A stretch of 64,000 bases of DNA from Ruminiclostridium hungatei (lineage in GTDB: Bacteria > Bacillota > Clostridia > Acetivibrionales > DSM-1351). Location: the NCBI RefSeq assembly GCF_002051585.1, contig NZ_MZGX01000026.1, positions 1 through 64,000 of the forward strand, read 5' to 3'. Numbering within the stretch: the first letter of the stretch is position 1; the number at the start of each line of letters is the position of its first letter. The position numbers and the translations under genes are program-made. This document shows, piece after piece, positions 51,758 through 60,271 of this stretch. The notes under the pieces were generated by a model. It ran no database searches. It saw only the letters and a list, made by a program, of their open reading frames with translations, and was not told where the DNA came from.

Positions 51758-51958
51758 TTACTTCATATTCTTTTCCGCATATTCAATCATCTTTTTAACC
51801 ATGTTGCCTCCGATTTTCCCTGCATCCCTGGCTGTAATATCGCCATTATAGCCCTTCTTCAGTTCAATTCCCTCTTCGGCAGCAATTTCATATTTCAGTT
51901 TGTCAAGCTTGTTTGCTGCTTCAGGCACCAGAGTTTTATTGCTGTTGTTTTCTCCCAT
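51758..51958 (-). CDS. Small acid-soluble spore protein, alpha/beta type
   Basis: A 66-residue SASP that coats and protects spore DNA. Both family signatures are present: KLKYEIAAEEGIEL, containing the GPR protease site region (E-[IL]-A), and GYNGDITARDAGKIGGNMVKKMIE. The site AGAAGGGG precedes ATG 51958. It should be under forespore control (sigma G), although I could not fix a convincing sigma-G promoter. Its presence shows the organism sporulates. Confidence 0.95.
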   Translation of the reverse strand: MGENNSNKTLVPEAANKLDKLKYEIAAEEGIELKKGYNGDITARDAGKIGGNMVKKMIEYAEKNMK

Positions 51959-52077
51959 AAAGCATCGCCCCTTCTGAAATATAAATTATCCTTTACGGAC
52001 AATAATATTATATGAATTTTTTAAGCAAATAAACTGAAAAAAAATTGAAAAAGCCTGTTAATTTGCTCCATCACCCT

Positions 52078-52260
52078 TAGCTGATTTCTGAAAAAATCAG
52101 TTTGGAGGTGGGCTCGTCCATTATGAGTATTTCCGGCTGCTGTTCAAGCACTCTGGCTATTAAAACCATCTGTCTTTCACTCCGCTGATTTTAGTGTATA
52201 TACGTTCCTTCAAAAACCTATTCCCAGTGAATTCAGGATTTTTTTTAATTCCAATATCAG
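52078..52260 (-). pseudogene. Remnant of an iron-siderophore-type ABC ATPase
   Basis: Two frames together read LKKILNSLGIGFLKERIYTK, ISG, then after a frameshift near 52185 ERQMVLIARVLEQQPEILIMDEPTS, and stop at TAA 52078. That is the signature-to-Walker B part of a FecE/BtuD-type ATPase; Walker A and everything after the D-loop are missing. A dead fragment. The rest of 51959-52279 holds nothing else I can name. Confidence 0.8.
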
Positions 52261-52279
52261 TCTGGAAATATTGTAAAGA

Positions 52280-52885
52280 CTAAAATTTTCTTGCCTGCAC
52301 TTCTGCTTCTTGTACCGCCCTGCTCATTATTCCTTCCACATCCTGCCCCACAATATCCAGGCCCTCGGCGGAAATCGTGGTAAAATCGGTTACGCCAAAA
52401 AAGCCGAAAATTGTTCTCAAATACCTGTCTCCCATTTCATAACCTGCCGTGAGCTCCTGGCTGTAATTTCCGCCTCTTGTAACAATGTTTACAGCCTTCT
52501 TATTTGCAAGCAGCCCCACAGGTCCGTTTTCGGTGTACTTAAAGGTTATTCCGGTCACGGTGATATAATCAATATAAGCCTTTAAAATTGCAGGTATGCT
52601 CAAGTTCCACATGGGCTCGGCAATAATGTACTTATCTGCCCCGGCAAATTCATATGCATATTTCAATACGGGATGCTGCCTGCTTTCCTCTGTCTTTGCC
52701 CCAAACACCGTATTTATATCCTCCTGTGTCAAAAACCCGATATTGCTTTTATACAAATCCAATTCACGGATTTCATAGCCGGGATGGGCGGACCTGTACA
52801 TTTGAACGAACTTATCTGCTATTTCGAAGGTTCTCGAACTGCCTGCAGGTTTTGCATTGGCTTTAATATATAGAATCCTGCTCAT
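52280..52885 (-). CDS. azoR: FMN-dependent NADH-azoreductase/quinone reductase
   Basis: A 201-residue flavodoxin-fold reductase. It has an N-terminal ILYIKANAKPAGSSRTFEIADKF (FMN phosphate loop), AEPMWNLSIPAILKAYIDYI (the conserved P-M-W-N segment), and TRGGNY near residue 142. AzoR enzymes reduce quinones and azo dyes with NAD(P)H and protect against thiol and quinone stress. ATG behind AGGAGAGG. Transcribed alone. Confidence 0.92.
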   Translation of the reverse strand: MSRILYIKANAKPAGSSRTFEIADKFVQMYRSAHPGYEIRELDLYKSNIGFLTQEDINTVFGAKTEESRQHPVLKYAYEFAGADKYIIAEPMWNLSIPAILKAYIDYITVTGITFKYTENGPVGLLANKKAVNIVTRGGNYSQELTAGYEMGDRYLRTIFGFFGVTDFTTISAEGLDIVGQDVEGIMSRAVQEAEVQARKF

Positions 52886-52924
52886 TTTTGCCTCTCCTTT
52901 GTCATATTTGATTTCTGACTTTTG

Positions 52925-53152
52925 CTAATCTCCATTTACCGCCTTACCCAAGGGTTCGAACAGTCTGGCTACGGCAGATTGCCCTGTAAGCTGAAAATCT
53001 GCCAGGAGCAGCGTACCCACCAATACTGCCAATGCCATGAAAAGCGAATATGCCAGAGCTGCTTTCAAGCCTTCTTTTTTATATATCTGTTTTATTTGAA
53101 AAAAGGAAATCAGTGACATAAACAGAATTAATGCAATAATTTTTATTATCAT
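52925..53152 (-). CDS. Small two-helix membrane protein of the germinant-receptor operon (candidate D subunit)
   Basis: A 75-residue protein with two membrane helices (IIALILFMSLISFFQI and LAYSLFMALAVLVGTLLLA) separated by a short basic loop. Its ATG overlaps the gerC stop by four bases. Germinant-receptor operons of Bacilli and Clostridia often encode such 2-helix D subunits that modulate receptor activity. The assignment rests on size, topology and position. Confidence 0.65.
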   Translation of the reverse strand: MIIKIIALILFMSLISFFQIKQIYKKEGLKAALAYSLFMALAVLVGTLLLADFQLTGQSAVARLFEPLGKAVNGD

Positions 53153-54330
53153 TTCTTTATCTCATCCTTCTTTAAATATAGTGGCGGGCCGGACATACCT
53201 GAAGTTTTGATTTTGAAATCTACAGAAATATAGACCTTTAAATACGGGAAAATATCATCCCACTGTTTCTCCAGCTTCTTCCACTCACACGGCTTGAACT
53301 GGTGAAAAGCCATGCCGAAGCAGAATACATCCGTTCCAACCTCCTTCTGCACCGATGCAATTGTATTTTCAACCTGTTTTCTTATCCTCTCAATTATTGC
53401 TTTTTGAACAATATTTATATTATCAGGTACCGACAAATCGAGTTTTGTACTATTTCCGTATATAGAACCACTTCCTGTTATCTCTACAAGAATATACGGC
53501 GTTTTTCCTTTAAATTTTGGAATCACCCTGGCATCCTGACCTTTAATATTGACACGTACCACACCGTCATACCTGGGCACCTCTGTTGCAATAATACCGT
53601 TCTTCTGCTTTCCCATTATCCATAGATAGCCCTCAGTTTTTTCGGCATCAAGGTAACCCGCCAGCTTAAGGTCGTTAAACAATGCAAGGCCTGTGGTCTT
53701 GAAGCCTTCCTCTCCCTTGGTTTTTTCAATGGCCAGTGCTATGGGCTGCATGCCTTTACTGGAAGCAGCTATCAGCATATCGTGTATGTTAGCATCAATG
53801 CCCACTCCCAGAACAGCCATCTCCCGCATTGCCTCCGTGGGTATTCTTTCAATGGGATATTCGGTCTTCAGCAGGTCATAACCCTTTTGCCCCTTTGCCA
53901 CCACAACATTTGTCCGCAGCCTGTTCTGAGGATCACGTCCTATAGAATCCAGCATTATATCTATTCCCTGCTTTGCCAGCTCCTCTCCCAGTATTATTAC
54001 TCTTCTGTGGCCCCTGAAAAGCCTTCTCGGAAACTTGTTCTGTACATTCTTCTCAGCATCACCTGGATCGATACCTACAGCGGTTTCCACAATAAAGTTT
54101 TTCTTTGGGGCAGCCGCGCCTCCCTGACCGCCTTTACTCCCTCCCGACGGCACAAGAATCTGTACGGAATATTGGAGCTTTCCGCCCGGAGCAGTATCAT
54201 AGGAACTTGCTGTAATCAGTGCCAGATCATTTATTTCTGTCCTGTCCCAGCAGCCCGACAACAGCAGACACATAACTGTAATAATCTCAATGAGAACTAT
54301 CCTTAATGACCTTATGCAAATTCCTCTCAT
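53149..54330 (-). CDS. gerC: Germinant receptor C subunit (GerC lipoprotein)
   Basis: A 393-residue lipoprotein of the Ger(x)C family. The signal peptide ends in the lipobox LLSGC followed by WDRTEINDLALI, the standard opening of these proteins. FRGHRRVIILGEELAKQGI and the C-terminal KKLEKQWDDIFPYLKVYISVDFKI (family end) are present. It sits on the outer face of the spore inner membrane and works with A and B subunits in nutrient sensing. It lies 20 bases after gerA. Confidence 0.92.
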   Translation of the reverse strand: MRGICIRSLRIVLIEIITVMCLLLSGCWDRTEINDLALITASSYDTAPGGKLQYSVQILVPSGGSKGGQGGAAAPKKNFIVETAVGIDPGDAEKNVQNKFPRRLFRGHRRVIILGEELAKQGIDIMLDSIGRDPQNRLRTNVVVAKGQKGYDLLKTEYPIERIPTEAMREMAVLGVGIDANIHDMLIAASSKGMQPIALAIEKTKGEEGFKTTGLALFNDLKLAGYLDAEKTEGYLWIMGKQKNGIIATEVPRYDGVVRVNIKGQDARVIPKFKGKTPYILVEITGSGSIYGNSTKLDLSVPDNINIVQKAIIERIRKQVENTIASVQKEVGTDVFCFGMAFHQFKPCEWKKLEKQWDDIFPYLKVYISVDFKIKTSGMSGPPLYLKKDEIKK

Positions 54331-54350
54331 AAATTAAGCACCTGCCTCCC

Positions 54351-55952
54351 TCACTTTTTCTTTCCCTGTTGGGGTGACGGTTTCTGTCCTGTTGGCACCC
54401 TCACCTTGTTTTCATCATTTGTCGTAAGATTTGGCCTTAAATTCATGCTCCACATGGGAGCACGCACGAATACATCCTTGAGCCTCCTGATATTGAGGGG
54501 AGCAACCGGTGAAAAGTAAGGAATTCCAAAGGAGCGAAGATTTACAAGATGAATAAAAATCCCGATTACTCCCAGCGTTACTCCATATAAACCAAAAGAA
54601 CCTGCCAGAAATATCAGTGGAAACCGCAAAACTCTCACAGCAAAGGAGAGGTTATAGCGAGGTATGGTAAAGGACGCAATGCCTGTAACTGCGACAACAA
54701 TTACCATTGGAGCTGAAATAAGCCCTGCTTCCACAGCAGCCTGTCCTATAACCAATGCACCTACTATGCTGACTGCCTGTCCAACAGGCTTAGGAAGTCT
54801 GATTCCTGCTTCTCTCAGAGCCTCAAAGGTAATTTCCATTATCAGCGCTTCTATTACTACCGGAAAAGGAGTAGGCTCTCTGTTGTCAATAATGCTCATA
54901 AGCAGCTTTGAAGGTATCATCTGCTGGTGAAAAGTAGTGACGGCAACATAAACAGACGGTGCAATCAAGGCCATGAATATGAAAATGAGACGAATTATTC
55001 TAAGAAAGGTGCTCATGGTAAAATGCTCATAATAGTCTTCATTGGAATGTATTTCCCCCCAGAAGACCACAGGAACCAGCAGTGTGAAAGGGGTGTTGTC
55101 ACATAAAATGGCTATTTTGCCCTCCAGCAGGTTGGCAGCGACCACATCCGGCCTTTCGGTGTTCTGTACCTGGGGGAAAATACTAAAGGGAGCATCTTCA
55201 ATAAATTCCTCAATATAGCTGGATTCCATAACACTGTCTATTTTGATCCGTCCTATTCTTGACCTTACCTCATTTATGACCTGGTCCACAGCAATCCCCT
55301 GAACATATGCCATGGTTATCTTTGTCTGCGAAATTTCACCTATCATGAAGGATTCCATTTTAAGCCTGGGAGTCCTGAGACGTCTGCGCAGCAGGCTTAT
55401 ATTGGTATTCAGGTCTTCTGTAAAGCCTTCACGGGGCCCTCTGATGACAACCTCCGTTACGGGTTCGCTGATACTCCGCCGCTCACCGCCGCTGATACCC
55501 AAAGACAGGATGGTCACTTCCCCATCCACCAGCAAGACTGTGCTTCCTTCCAATACATTCTTTACTACATCCTTTAAAGAATTAATGGTCTTCAGCTTTC
55601 CAACCGATATTATCTGCTGCTGAATGAAATCAACAATATTTTTTTGATGGTTTTCTCCTAAAAACGTTTCCGACAGCATAAGCTGCTTTAAGACCTGTTC
55701 ATCCAGTAGCTTTGTGTCTGTCAGTCCTTCTACATACACCGCTATGGCTTTTACAGTTTTTAAAACCGTGAACGGCCGTATTACCACATCTGTACAGCCT
55801 TTAAAAACACTTCTCAAAAAAGCTTCGTTATCCTCAAGGTTACCTGTAAGCTCATGCTCATCCAGAGCTTGTGAATCCTCTTGAAGAATTTTGTCATAGG
55901 TTTTCTGCTTTTTCTTTTTAACTATATCTTCTACCTTTATTGGTTTCTTCAT
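54351..55952 (-). CDS. gerA: Germinant receptor A subunit (GerA family)
   Basis: A 533-residue protein of the GerA/SpoVAF family. The N-terminal soluble half contains RSVFKGCTDVVIRPF and the GERRSISEPVTEVVIRGPREGFTEDL motif. Membrane helices begin near residue 325 (IIRLIFIFMALIAPSVYVAVTTFH), with PFPVVIEALIMEITFEALREAGIRLP in between and a polar tail. A subunits form ion channels opened by germinants (known for B. subtilis GerA). First gene of gerA-gerC-small gene; the B subunit is divergent at 56142. Confidence 0.93.
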   Translation of the reverse strand: MKKPIKVEDIVKKKKQKTYDKILQEDSQALDEHELTGNLEDNEAFLRSVFKGCTDVVIRPFTVLKTVKAIAVYVEGLTDTKLLDEQVLKQLMLSETFLGENHQKNIVDFIQQQIISVGKLKTINSLKDVVKNVLEGSTVLLVDGEVTILSLGISGGERRSISEPVTEVVIRGPREGFTEDLNTNISLLRRRLRTPRLKMESFMIGEISQTKITMAYVQGIAVDQVINEVRSRIGRIKIDSVMESSYIEEFIEDAPFSIFPQVQNTERPDVVAANLLEGKIAILCDNTPFTLLVPVVFWGEIHSNEDYYEHFTMSTFLRIIRLIFIFMALIAPSVYVAVTTFHQQMIPSKLLMSIIDNREPTPFPVVIEALIMEITFEALREAGIRLPKPVGQAVSIVGALVIGQAAVEAGLISAPMVIVVAVTGIASFTIPRYNLSFAVRVLRFPLIFLAGSFGLYGVTLGVIGIFIHLVNLRSFGIPYFSPVAPLNIRRLKDVFVRAPMWSMNLRPNLTTNDENKVRVPTGQKPSPQQGKKK

Positions 55953-56141
55953 AAGCTCACCCTTTTCTTATCACATTAAGTATTATTTCAACCTTGAACA
56001 AACTTATCCAGCTATATATTAACAATCCATAGCAATATAAAATAAAAGCTCTGATAATGTCTTTTAAAAATGTATGGAATATGCCTGTAAAAAGGATAAT
56101 TTTGAAATTTAAGGATAAACTGAATTTCTAGGAGGAGTTCA

Positions 56142-57338
56142 ATGAAAAACAAACAGAAGCAGCTTGTTTCCAGTACTGAAATATGGGCGGCAATGCTCAT
56201 TTATATTACTGCCGATGCAATGACAGCCCCTATTGGAGGACAGGCCGGAAATATGTCCTGGTTTTCAATATTGATTGCAATAGTGGTGAGTCTGGGTATA
56301 ACCTGGGTTTATTCACAACTCGCAGATAAAAACTCCGGGAAATCCATCACCGGTATAGCAGAAGGGTTGATGGGCAAATGGTTTGGAAAGGTTATTGCCT
56401 TTGTATATGGCTGGTTCAGCCTTGAGCTCAGCTCATACAACCTGAAAAACAACTGGCAGATGACCTCTATAGTTGCTCTTCCTAATACTCCGATTATAAT
56501 AATCGCCATATTGGCCATGATTTTAGTCATATGGATAGCATATGGAGGCATTGAGACTATCGGCAGACTGTCTCTCATTTATATACCTGCACTGATAGCT
56601 TTTTTGGGGATTGCATTTTTACTGCTGAGCAGAGATTTTAATATTAAGAATTTCCTTCCAATTATTGAAGTTGACTGGCGCAAAATATTTTATGCCTCAT
56701 TTCAAGTTACTACCTTACCTCTTTTACTCAGCATTGTATTTGTAATGATTTTTCCAAGTATTAATAAAAAGGGCAATGTAAAAAAGCCGGCTTTATATGC
56801 CATTTTAACAGGGGGATTTCTTATTTTCCTGGCGGATGTACTGTATGTCCTGGTGCTGGGCCCTCTTGTCCCAAACCTTACCTACCCGGGCTATACCACC
56901 TTTTCCTATGTAGAAGCGGCTGATTTTCTTGACCGTGCAGAAATTGTTCTGTACAGCCTGTTTATTTCAATCAGCATCATTGAAATAAGCATTTCACTAT
57001 ATGTGGCCGCCCTTTGCTTTGCGGACCTTTTTGGGCTGAAGAATTACAGGATATTGCTGATACCTCTGGGATTTTTAACCCTGGAGCAATCTTTATTTAT
57101 TGTTAAAAATCACTCCGACCATATCAGCCTGGCTCAATATGGCTGGCCCTGGTATGCAATAATTTTTCAGTTCCTGATACCGCTTTTCCTGCTGATAGTA
57201 TCTGCTTTCAAAAAGGGCAAGGAACCCGGAAAGGGAAATTCAAACACAAATGCAAACACAAATGAAAATGAGAATGTAAACACAAATACAAACCCAAATA
57301 CAATCGGTAATAAAACGGAAACTGAAAGTGGAAACTGA
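56142..57338 (+). CDS. gerB: Germinant receptor B subunit (GerB/spore permease family)
   Basis: A 398-residue APC-type membrane protein with about ten helices, the family that binds the nutrient germinant. It starts with LVSSTEIWAAMLIYITADAM and has YVEAADFLDRAEIVLYSLFI in the C-terminal half, as in GerAB-type proteins. The last 35 residues are a low-complexity Asn/Thr/Glu tail (NTNANTNENENVNTNTNPNT), absent from typical members. AGGAGGAG precedes ATG. It is transcribed divergently from gerA, 189 bases away, rather than between gerA and gerC as is usual. Confidence 0.9.
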   Translation: MKNKQKQLVSSTEIWAAMLIYITADAMTAPIGGQAGNMSWFSILIAIVVSLGITWVYSQLADKNSGKSITGIAEGLMGKWFGKVIAFVYGWFSLELSSYNLKNNWQMTSIVALPNTPIIIIAILAMILVIWIAYGGIETIGRLSLIYIPALIAFLGIAFLLLSRDFNIKNFLPIIEVDWRKIFYASFQVTTLPLLLSIVFVMIFPSINKKGNVKKPALYAILTGGFLIFLADVLYVLVLGPLVPNLTYPGYTTFSYVEAADFLDRAEIVLYSLFISISIIEISISLYVAALCFADLFGLKNYRILLIPLGFLTLEQSLFIVKNHSDHISLAQYGWPWYAIIFQFLIPLFLLIVSAFKKGKEPGKGNSNTNANTNENENVNTNTNPNTIGNKTETESGN

Positions 57339-57361
57339 AATAAAAGCCTGAAGTAAGGCCA

Positions 57362-58867
57362 TTACAGACTTTCAGTGTTATCCACCACTACTGCCGGCTT
57401 GAAACCGCTATTTGCAGCAATCTGCTTTCCCCCGTCCCCAGCTTCTCTTTTAAACAGAAAACACAAGGGAATTGCAATCAATACGATAATTACCGAAATA
57501 AAGTACACATCATTTATACCCATTACAAAGGCCTTGTCATTCAGCAGTACCTTACTCATATGTACCGCTGTGTCTGCCTGGCTCAAATCAACTGCATGCT
57601 GCTTTGCTAAAAAGCTCAGAAGGGATGTGAAAATGCCTATTGACAGACAGCCGATACTCTGTGCTACCCAGTTGTTAACTGCCGAACCGTTTCCTGCAAG
57701 CTTCCTGTCCAGGGATGACATGCCCAGATTTGTCACCGGAGCCGTAGCGAAAGCTATCCCCACATTCCGCAATGTCATGCACATAATTATATAAATATGG
57801 CTGCTCTCCAGTGAGAGCTGTGAAAGTAAATATGAGCCGGCCGCCATGGAAATGATGCCGCCCACCACAAAAATACGCGGGTCCACACGGTTATACAGCC
57901 TGCCCACAACCAGCATGCACAATGCCATGGCCAGAGAGGGCGGAAGCAAAACAAGCCCTGCGTCCAAAGCAGAAATATGCTGGGCATTCTGCAGGAATAG
58001 GGGTGTAAGCAAAGAGCCGGCATAAAGGCCCATCGTGATGACACTTCTTATAATTACACTGATGGTAAAACCCTTGTACTTAAATATTTCAAAATTTAAA
58101 ATTGGATTCCTGGCATGTTTTTCTCTGAAAATGAATACTGCCAAAAGTACCAGTCCTGCTGAGAAAAATGAAATTGTCTCCTTTGAAGTCCATCCCCATT
58201 GAGCAGCTTCACTGAAAGCAGTCAAAATCAAAACGCTCGCTGTCAGACATGCCGAAAAACCCAGAAGGTCAAACCCGGCAGGAGGGTTCAGCTTATAGTA
58301 AGGCACAGCTTTGACAACCAGAATTATGGCCACAATGCCAATGGGAATGTTCATTAAAAATATAGCCTTCCAATTAAAGTTTTGTATTATCCAACCGCTT
58401 ATGGTGGGCCCGAAGGCGGGAGCCAGCATAGCCGAAAGACTCCACAGGCTTATAGCCATGGCCTGCTTCTTCCGTGGCGCAACCTGGTAAATGATAGACA
58501 TGGTTGAAGGTACTGCAAATCCGTTAAAAGCTCCCTGCAATATCCGAAAAGCCACCAGGGATTGGATATTCCATGACAGGGCGCACAATAAGGAGCACAG
58601 GGTGAATCCTATAATTGAAATTAAATAGGTTGTCTTATAGCTGAATCTTTCTCCAAAATAACAGGTTACAGGTGCAATTATTCCCGTTGACAGCATAAAG
58701 CCTGTCATTGCCCACTTCACTGTATCCAGGCCGGTATTGAAATGTTCCATCAAATAAGGTACGGCAATATTTATAGTGCTTGAGGCAAGGGTCATAAGAA
58801 AAGCGCCTGTGACTATGGCAACCATCAGCAAGCCATATCCCGGCTCTTTTTGTTCAGTATTTTCCAT
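57362..58867 (-). CDS. MFS multidrug exporter, DHA2 (EmrB/QacA) type
   Basis: A 501-residue transporter with 14 predicted helices. Motif A-like GERFSYKTTYLISI, the FQGAFNG-type segment FRILQGAFNGFAVPSTMSI, and motif C APAFGPTISGWIIQNFNWKAIFLMNIP are typical of proton-driven drug antiporters. It is divergent from a PadR regulator, and the intergenic region carries two strong palindromes, so it is probably the pump repressed by that PadR. Substrate unknown. Confidence 0.9.
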   Translation of the reverse strand: MENTEQKEPGYGLLMVAIVTGAFLMTLASSTINIAVPYLMEHFNTGLDTVKWAMTGFMLSTGIIAPVTCYFGERFSYKTTYLISIIGFTLCSLLCALSWNIQSLVAFRILQGAFNGFAVPSTMSIIYQVAPRKKQAMAISLWSLSAMLAPAFGPTISGWIIQNFNWKAIFLMNIPIGIVAIILVVKAVPYYKLNPPAGFDLLGFSACLTASVLILTAFSEAAQWGWTSKETISFFSAGLVLLAVFIFREKHARNPILNFEIFKYKGFTISVIIRSVITMGLYAGSLLTPLFLQNAQHISALDAGLVLLPPSLAMALCMLVVGRLYNRVDPRIFVVGGIISMAAGSYLLSQLSLESSHIYIIMCMTLRNVGIAFATAPVTNLGMSSLDRKLAGNGSAVNNWVAQSIGCLSIGIFTSLLSFLAKQHAVDLSQADTAVHMSKVLLNDKAFVMGINDVYFISVIIVLIAIPLCFLFKREAGDGGKQIAANSGFKPAVVVDNTESL

Positions 58868-58925
58868 TAATGCGCTCCAATCATAACTGCATTAGGTAAT
58901 TTGTCAGTTAATTAATTAATTGATT

Positions 58926-58988
58926 ATATGTCAATAATGACATATAATATAATATGCCTGTTAAATACATATGTCAATGATGACATAT
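58926..58988. promoter_or_regulatory. Twin PadR operators
   Basis: Two near-identical 20-base sites, ATATGTCA-ATAA-TGACATAT (58926-58945) and ATATGTCA-ATGA-TGACATAT (58969-58988), stand 43 bases apart, about four helical turns. ATGTC...GACAT is the known PadR-type operator. They lie between the divergent MFS and padR genes and can control both. Confidence 0.88.
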
Positions 58989-59003
58989 GAAAAGGAGAAA
59001 TAT

Positions 59004-59627
59004 ATGAACAAATTATCCTATGGATTACTGAGTTTCCTATCTACCGAACCGCTTACCGGCTATGATCTGATGCTTAAGCTGAACCAAATCTGGAACACCA
59101 CTCATAGTGCCATCTACCCACTGCTTGCAGAATTGGAAGAAAAAAAATATGTGGCTTACACAATTATCGGTCAGAACAGTAAACCGGATAAAAAGGTCTA
59201 TGAAATTACCAAGGCGGGCAGAGAGGTGCTGAGGACCTGGATTGCCTCCCCCACGGATGAAGCCGTGCGAAAAGATGAAATGATGCTGAAGATTTATTGC
59301 ATGCAGGGTCTGGATAAGTTGACAATGGATAATTTACTTGACGAAATGGAAGCCAGATACCGCGCGCAGCTTGAAAAGTATACCCGTTCCCTGGAAAAAA
59401 TCATTGCTTCAAACAACAACAGATTTGATTCGTATAATTCTTCCAAATTCGGCACCTTTGTAATACTGCAAAAAGTAATCTGCGACATTAAAACGGGTAT
59501 AAGCTGGTGCAAGTGGCTCCGAAGCTTGTGTAATAAAGCTTCTGCAATTGACTGTTCAAAAGACAGTTTTGAGAGCTTTGAGGAGTTAATGGAAAATTAT
59601 CAAGTAAGCTCCATAGGCAAATCTTGA
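59004..59627 (+). CDS. PadR-family transcriptional regulator
   Basis: A 207-residue regulator: PadR winged helix (residues 1-85; LSYGLLSFLSTEPLTGYDLMLKL, HSAIYPLLAELEEKKYVAY, KVYEITKAGREVL) plus the longer C-terminal Vir/AphA-type coiled-coil domain used for dimerisation. ATG 59004 has AAAGGAG; the upstream in-frame starts lie inside the operator. It most likely represses itself and the divergent MFS pump through the twin operators. Confidence 0.92.
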   Translation: MNKLSYGLLSFLSTEPLTGYDLMLKLNQIWNTTHSAIYPLLAELEEKKYVAYTIIGQNSKPDKKVYEITKAGREVLRTWIASPTDEAVRKDEMMLKIYCMQGLDKLTMDNLLDEMEARYRAQLEKYTRSLEKIIASNNNRFDSYNSSKFGTFVILQKVICDIKTGISWCKWLRSLCNKASAIDCSKDSFESFEELMENYQVSSIGKS

Positions 59628-59684
59628 GTGTAGACTTTACCAGATTTTATATCAGAAAGACCGGCGTTGATTCCGGCCTTCGCT

Positions 59685-60005
59685 TTATACATCAGATACG
59701 ATTTTCAGTCCTATTATGCCTATAACAATAAGTGCCACAAATACTAATCTTATAAGCTCAACGGGCTCCTTGAACAGCATTATTCCCAGAATCACAGTCC
59801 CCACCGTACCTATACCTGTCCAGACAGCATATGCCGTCCCCAAAGGAAGGTTTTTCAATGCCAAAGATAAAAAGTAAAAGCTCGCTATCATTCCTATTAT
59901 AGTCAATATACCATGTACTAATTTCGTAAATCCTTGGGAATACTTCAGCCCAACAGCCCAGCACGTTTCAAGCAGCCCGGCAATAACCAGTAATATCCAA
60001 TTCAT
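59685..60005 (-). CDS. gdx: Guanidinium exporter Gdx (SMR family, SugE type)
   Basis: A 106-residue, four-helix small multidrug resistance protein. The essential Glu in GLLETCWAVGLKYSQGF and the WAVGLKY segment mark the SugE/Gdx branch, whose members export guanidinium in exchange for protons. LPLGTAYAVWTGIGTVG and ILGIMLFKEP complete the family pattern. The start is ATG 60005 behind AAAGGAGGTG. The guanidine-I riboswitch immediately upstream supports the assignment strongly. Confidence 0.93.
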   Translation of the reverse strand: MNWILLVIAGLLETCWAVGLKYSQGFTKLVHGILTIIGMIASFYFLSLALKNLPLGTAYAVWTGIGTVGTVILGIMLFKEPVELIRLVFVALIVIGIIGLKIVSDV

Positions 60006-60033
60006 TTTTTCACCTCCTTTCATGCCAAAAAAC

Positions 60034-60150
60034 AAAAAAACCCGGAAGATACTTATAATATCTCCCAGGCTTTTATCCTTCCGTGTACACAGGTACTGTG
60101 GTTTTATCTCGGTCCAGACCAGAGCTTTGCAGAACTGCGGAACCCTATAA
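60034..60150 (-). promoter_or_regulatory. Guanidine-I (ykkC) riboswitch with terminator
   Basis: On the minus strand the class signatures appear in order: TAGGGTTCCGCA, CTGGTCTGGACCGAGA, then ACACGGAAGGATAAAAGCC and GGGAGA. The last part of the aptamer pairs into a terminator (CCTGGGAGATA against TATCTTCCGGG) followed by seven T, so guanidine binding should prevent termination and switch gdx on. It begins about 35 bases after a promoter. Confidence 0.93.
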
Positions 60151-60183
60151 AACTTTTTTATATGAAATTTTCTTACTTTAATA

Positions 60184-60212
60184 ATAATACCATATGGCTT
60201 TGGTATTTTCAA
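60184..60212 (-). promoter_or_regulatory. Promoter of the riboswitch-gdx transcript
   Basis: On the minus strand TTGAAA (60207-60212), a 17-base spacer and TATTAT (60184-60189). Confidence 0.75.
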
Positions 60213-60271
60213 TTAATACAAGTCAGTTTTCATTGCTATCATAATAAACCCTTTCAAAGTCCATGGCTTAT

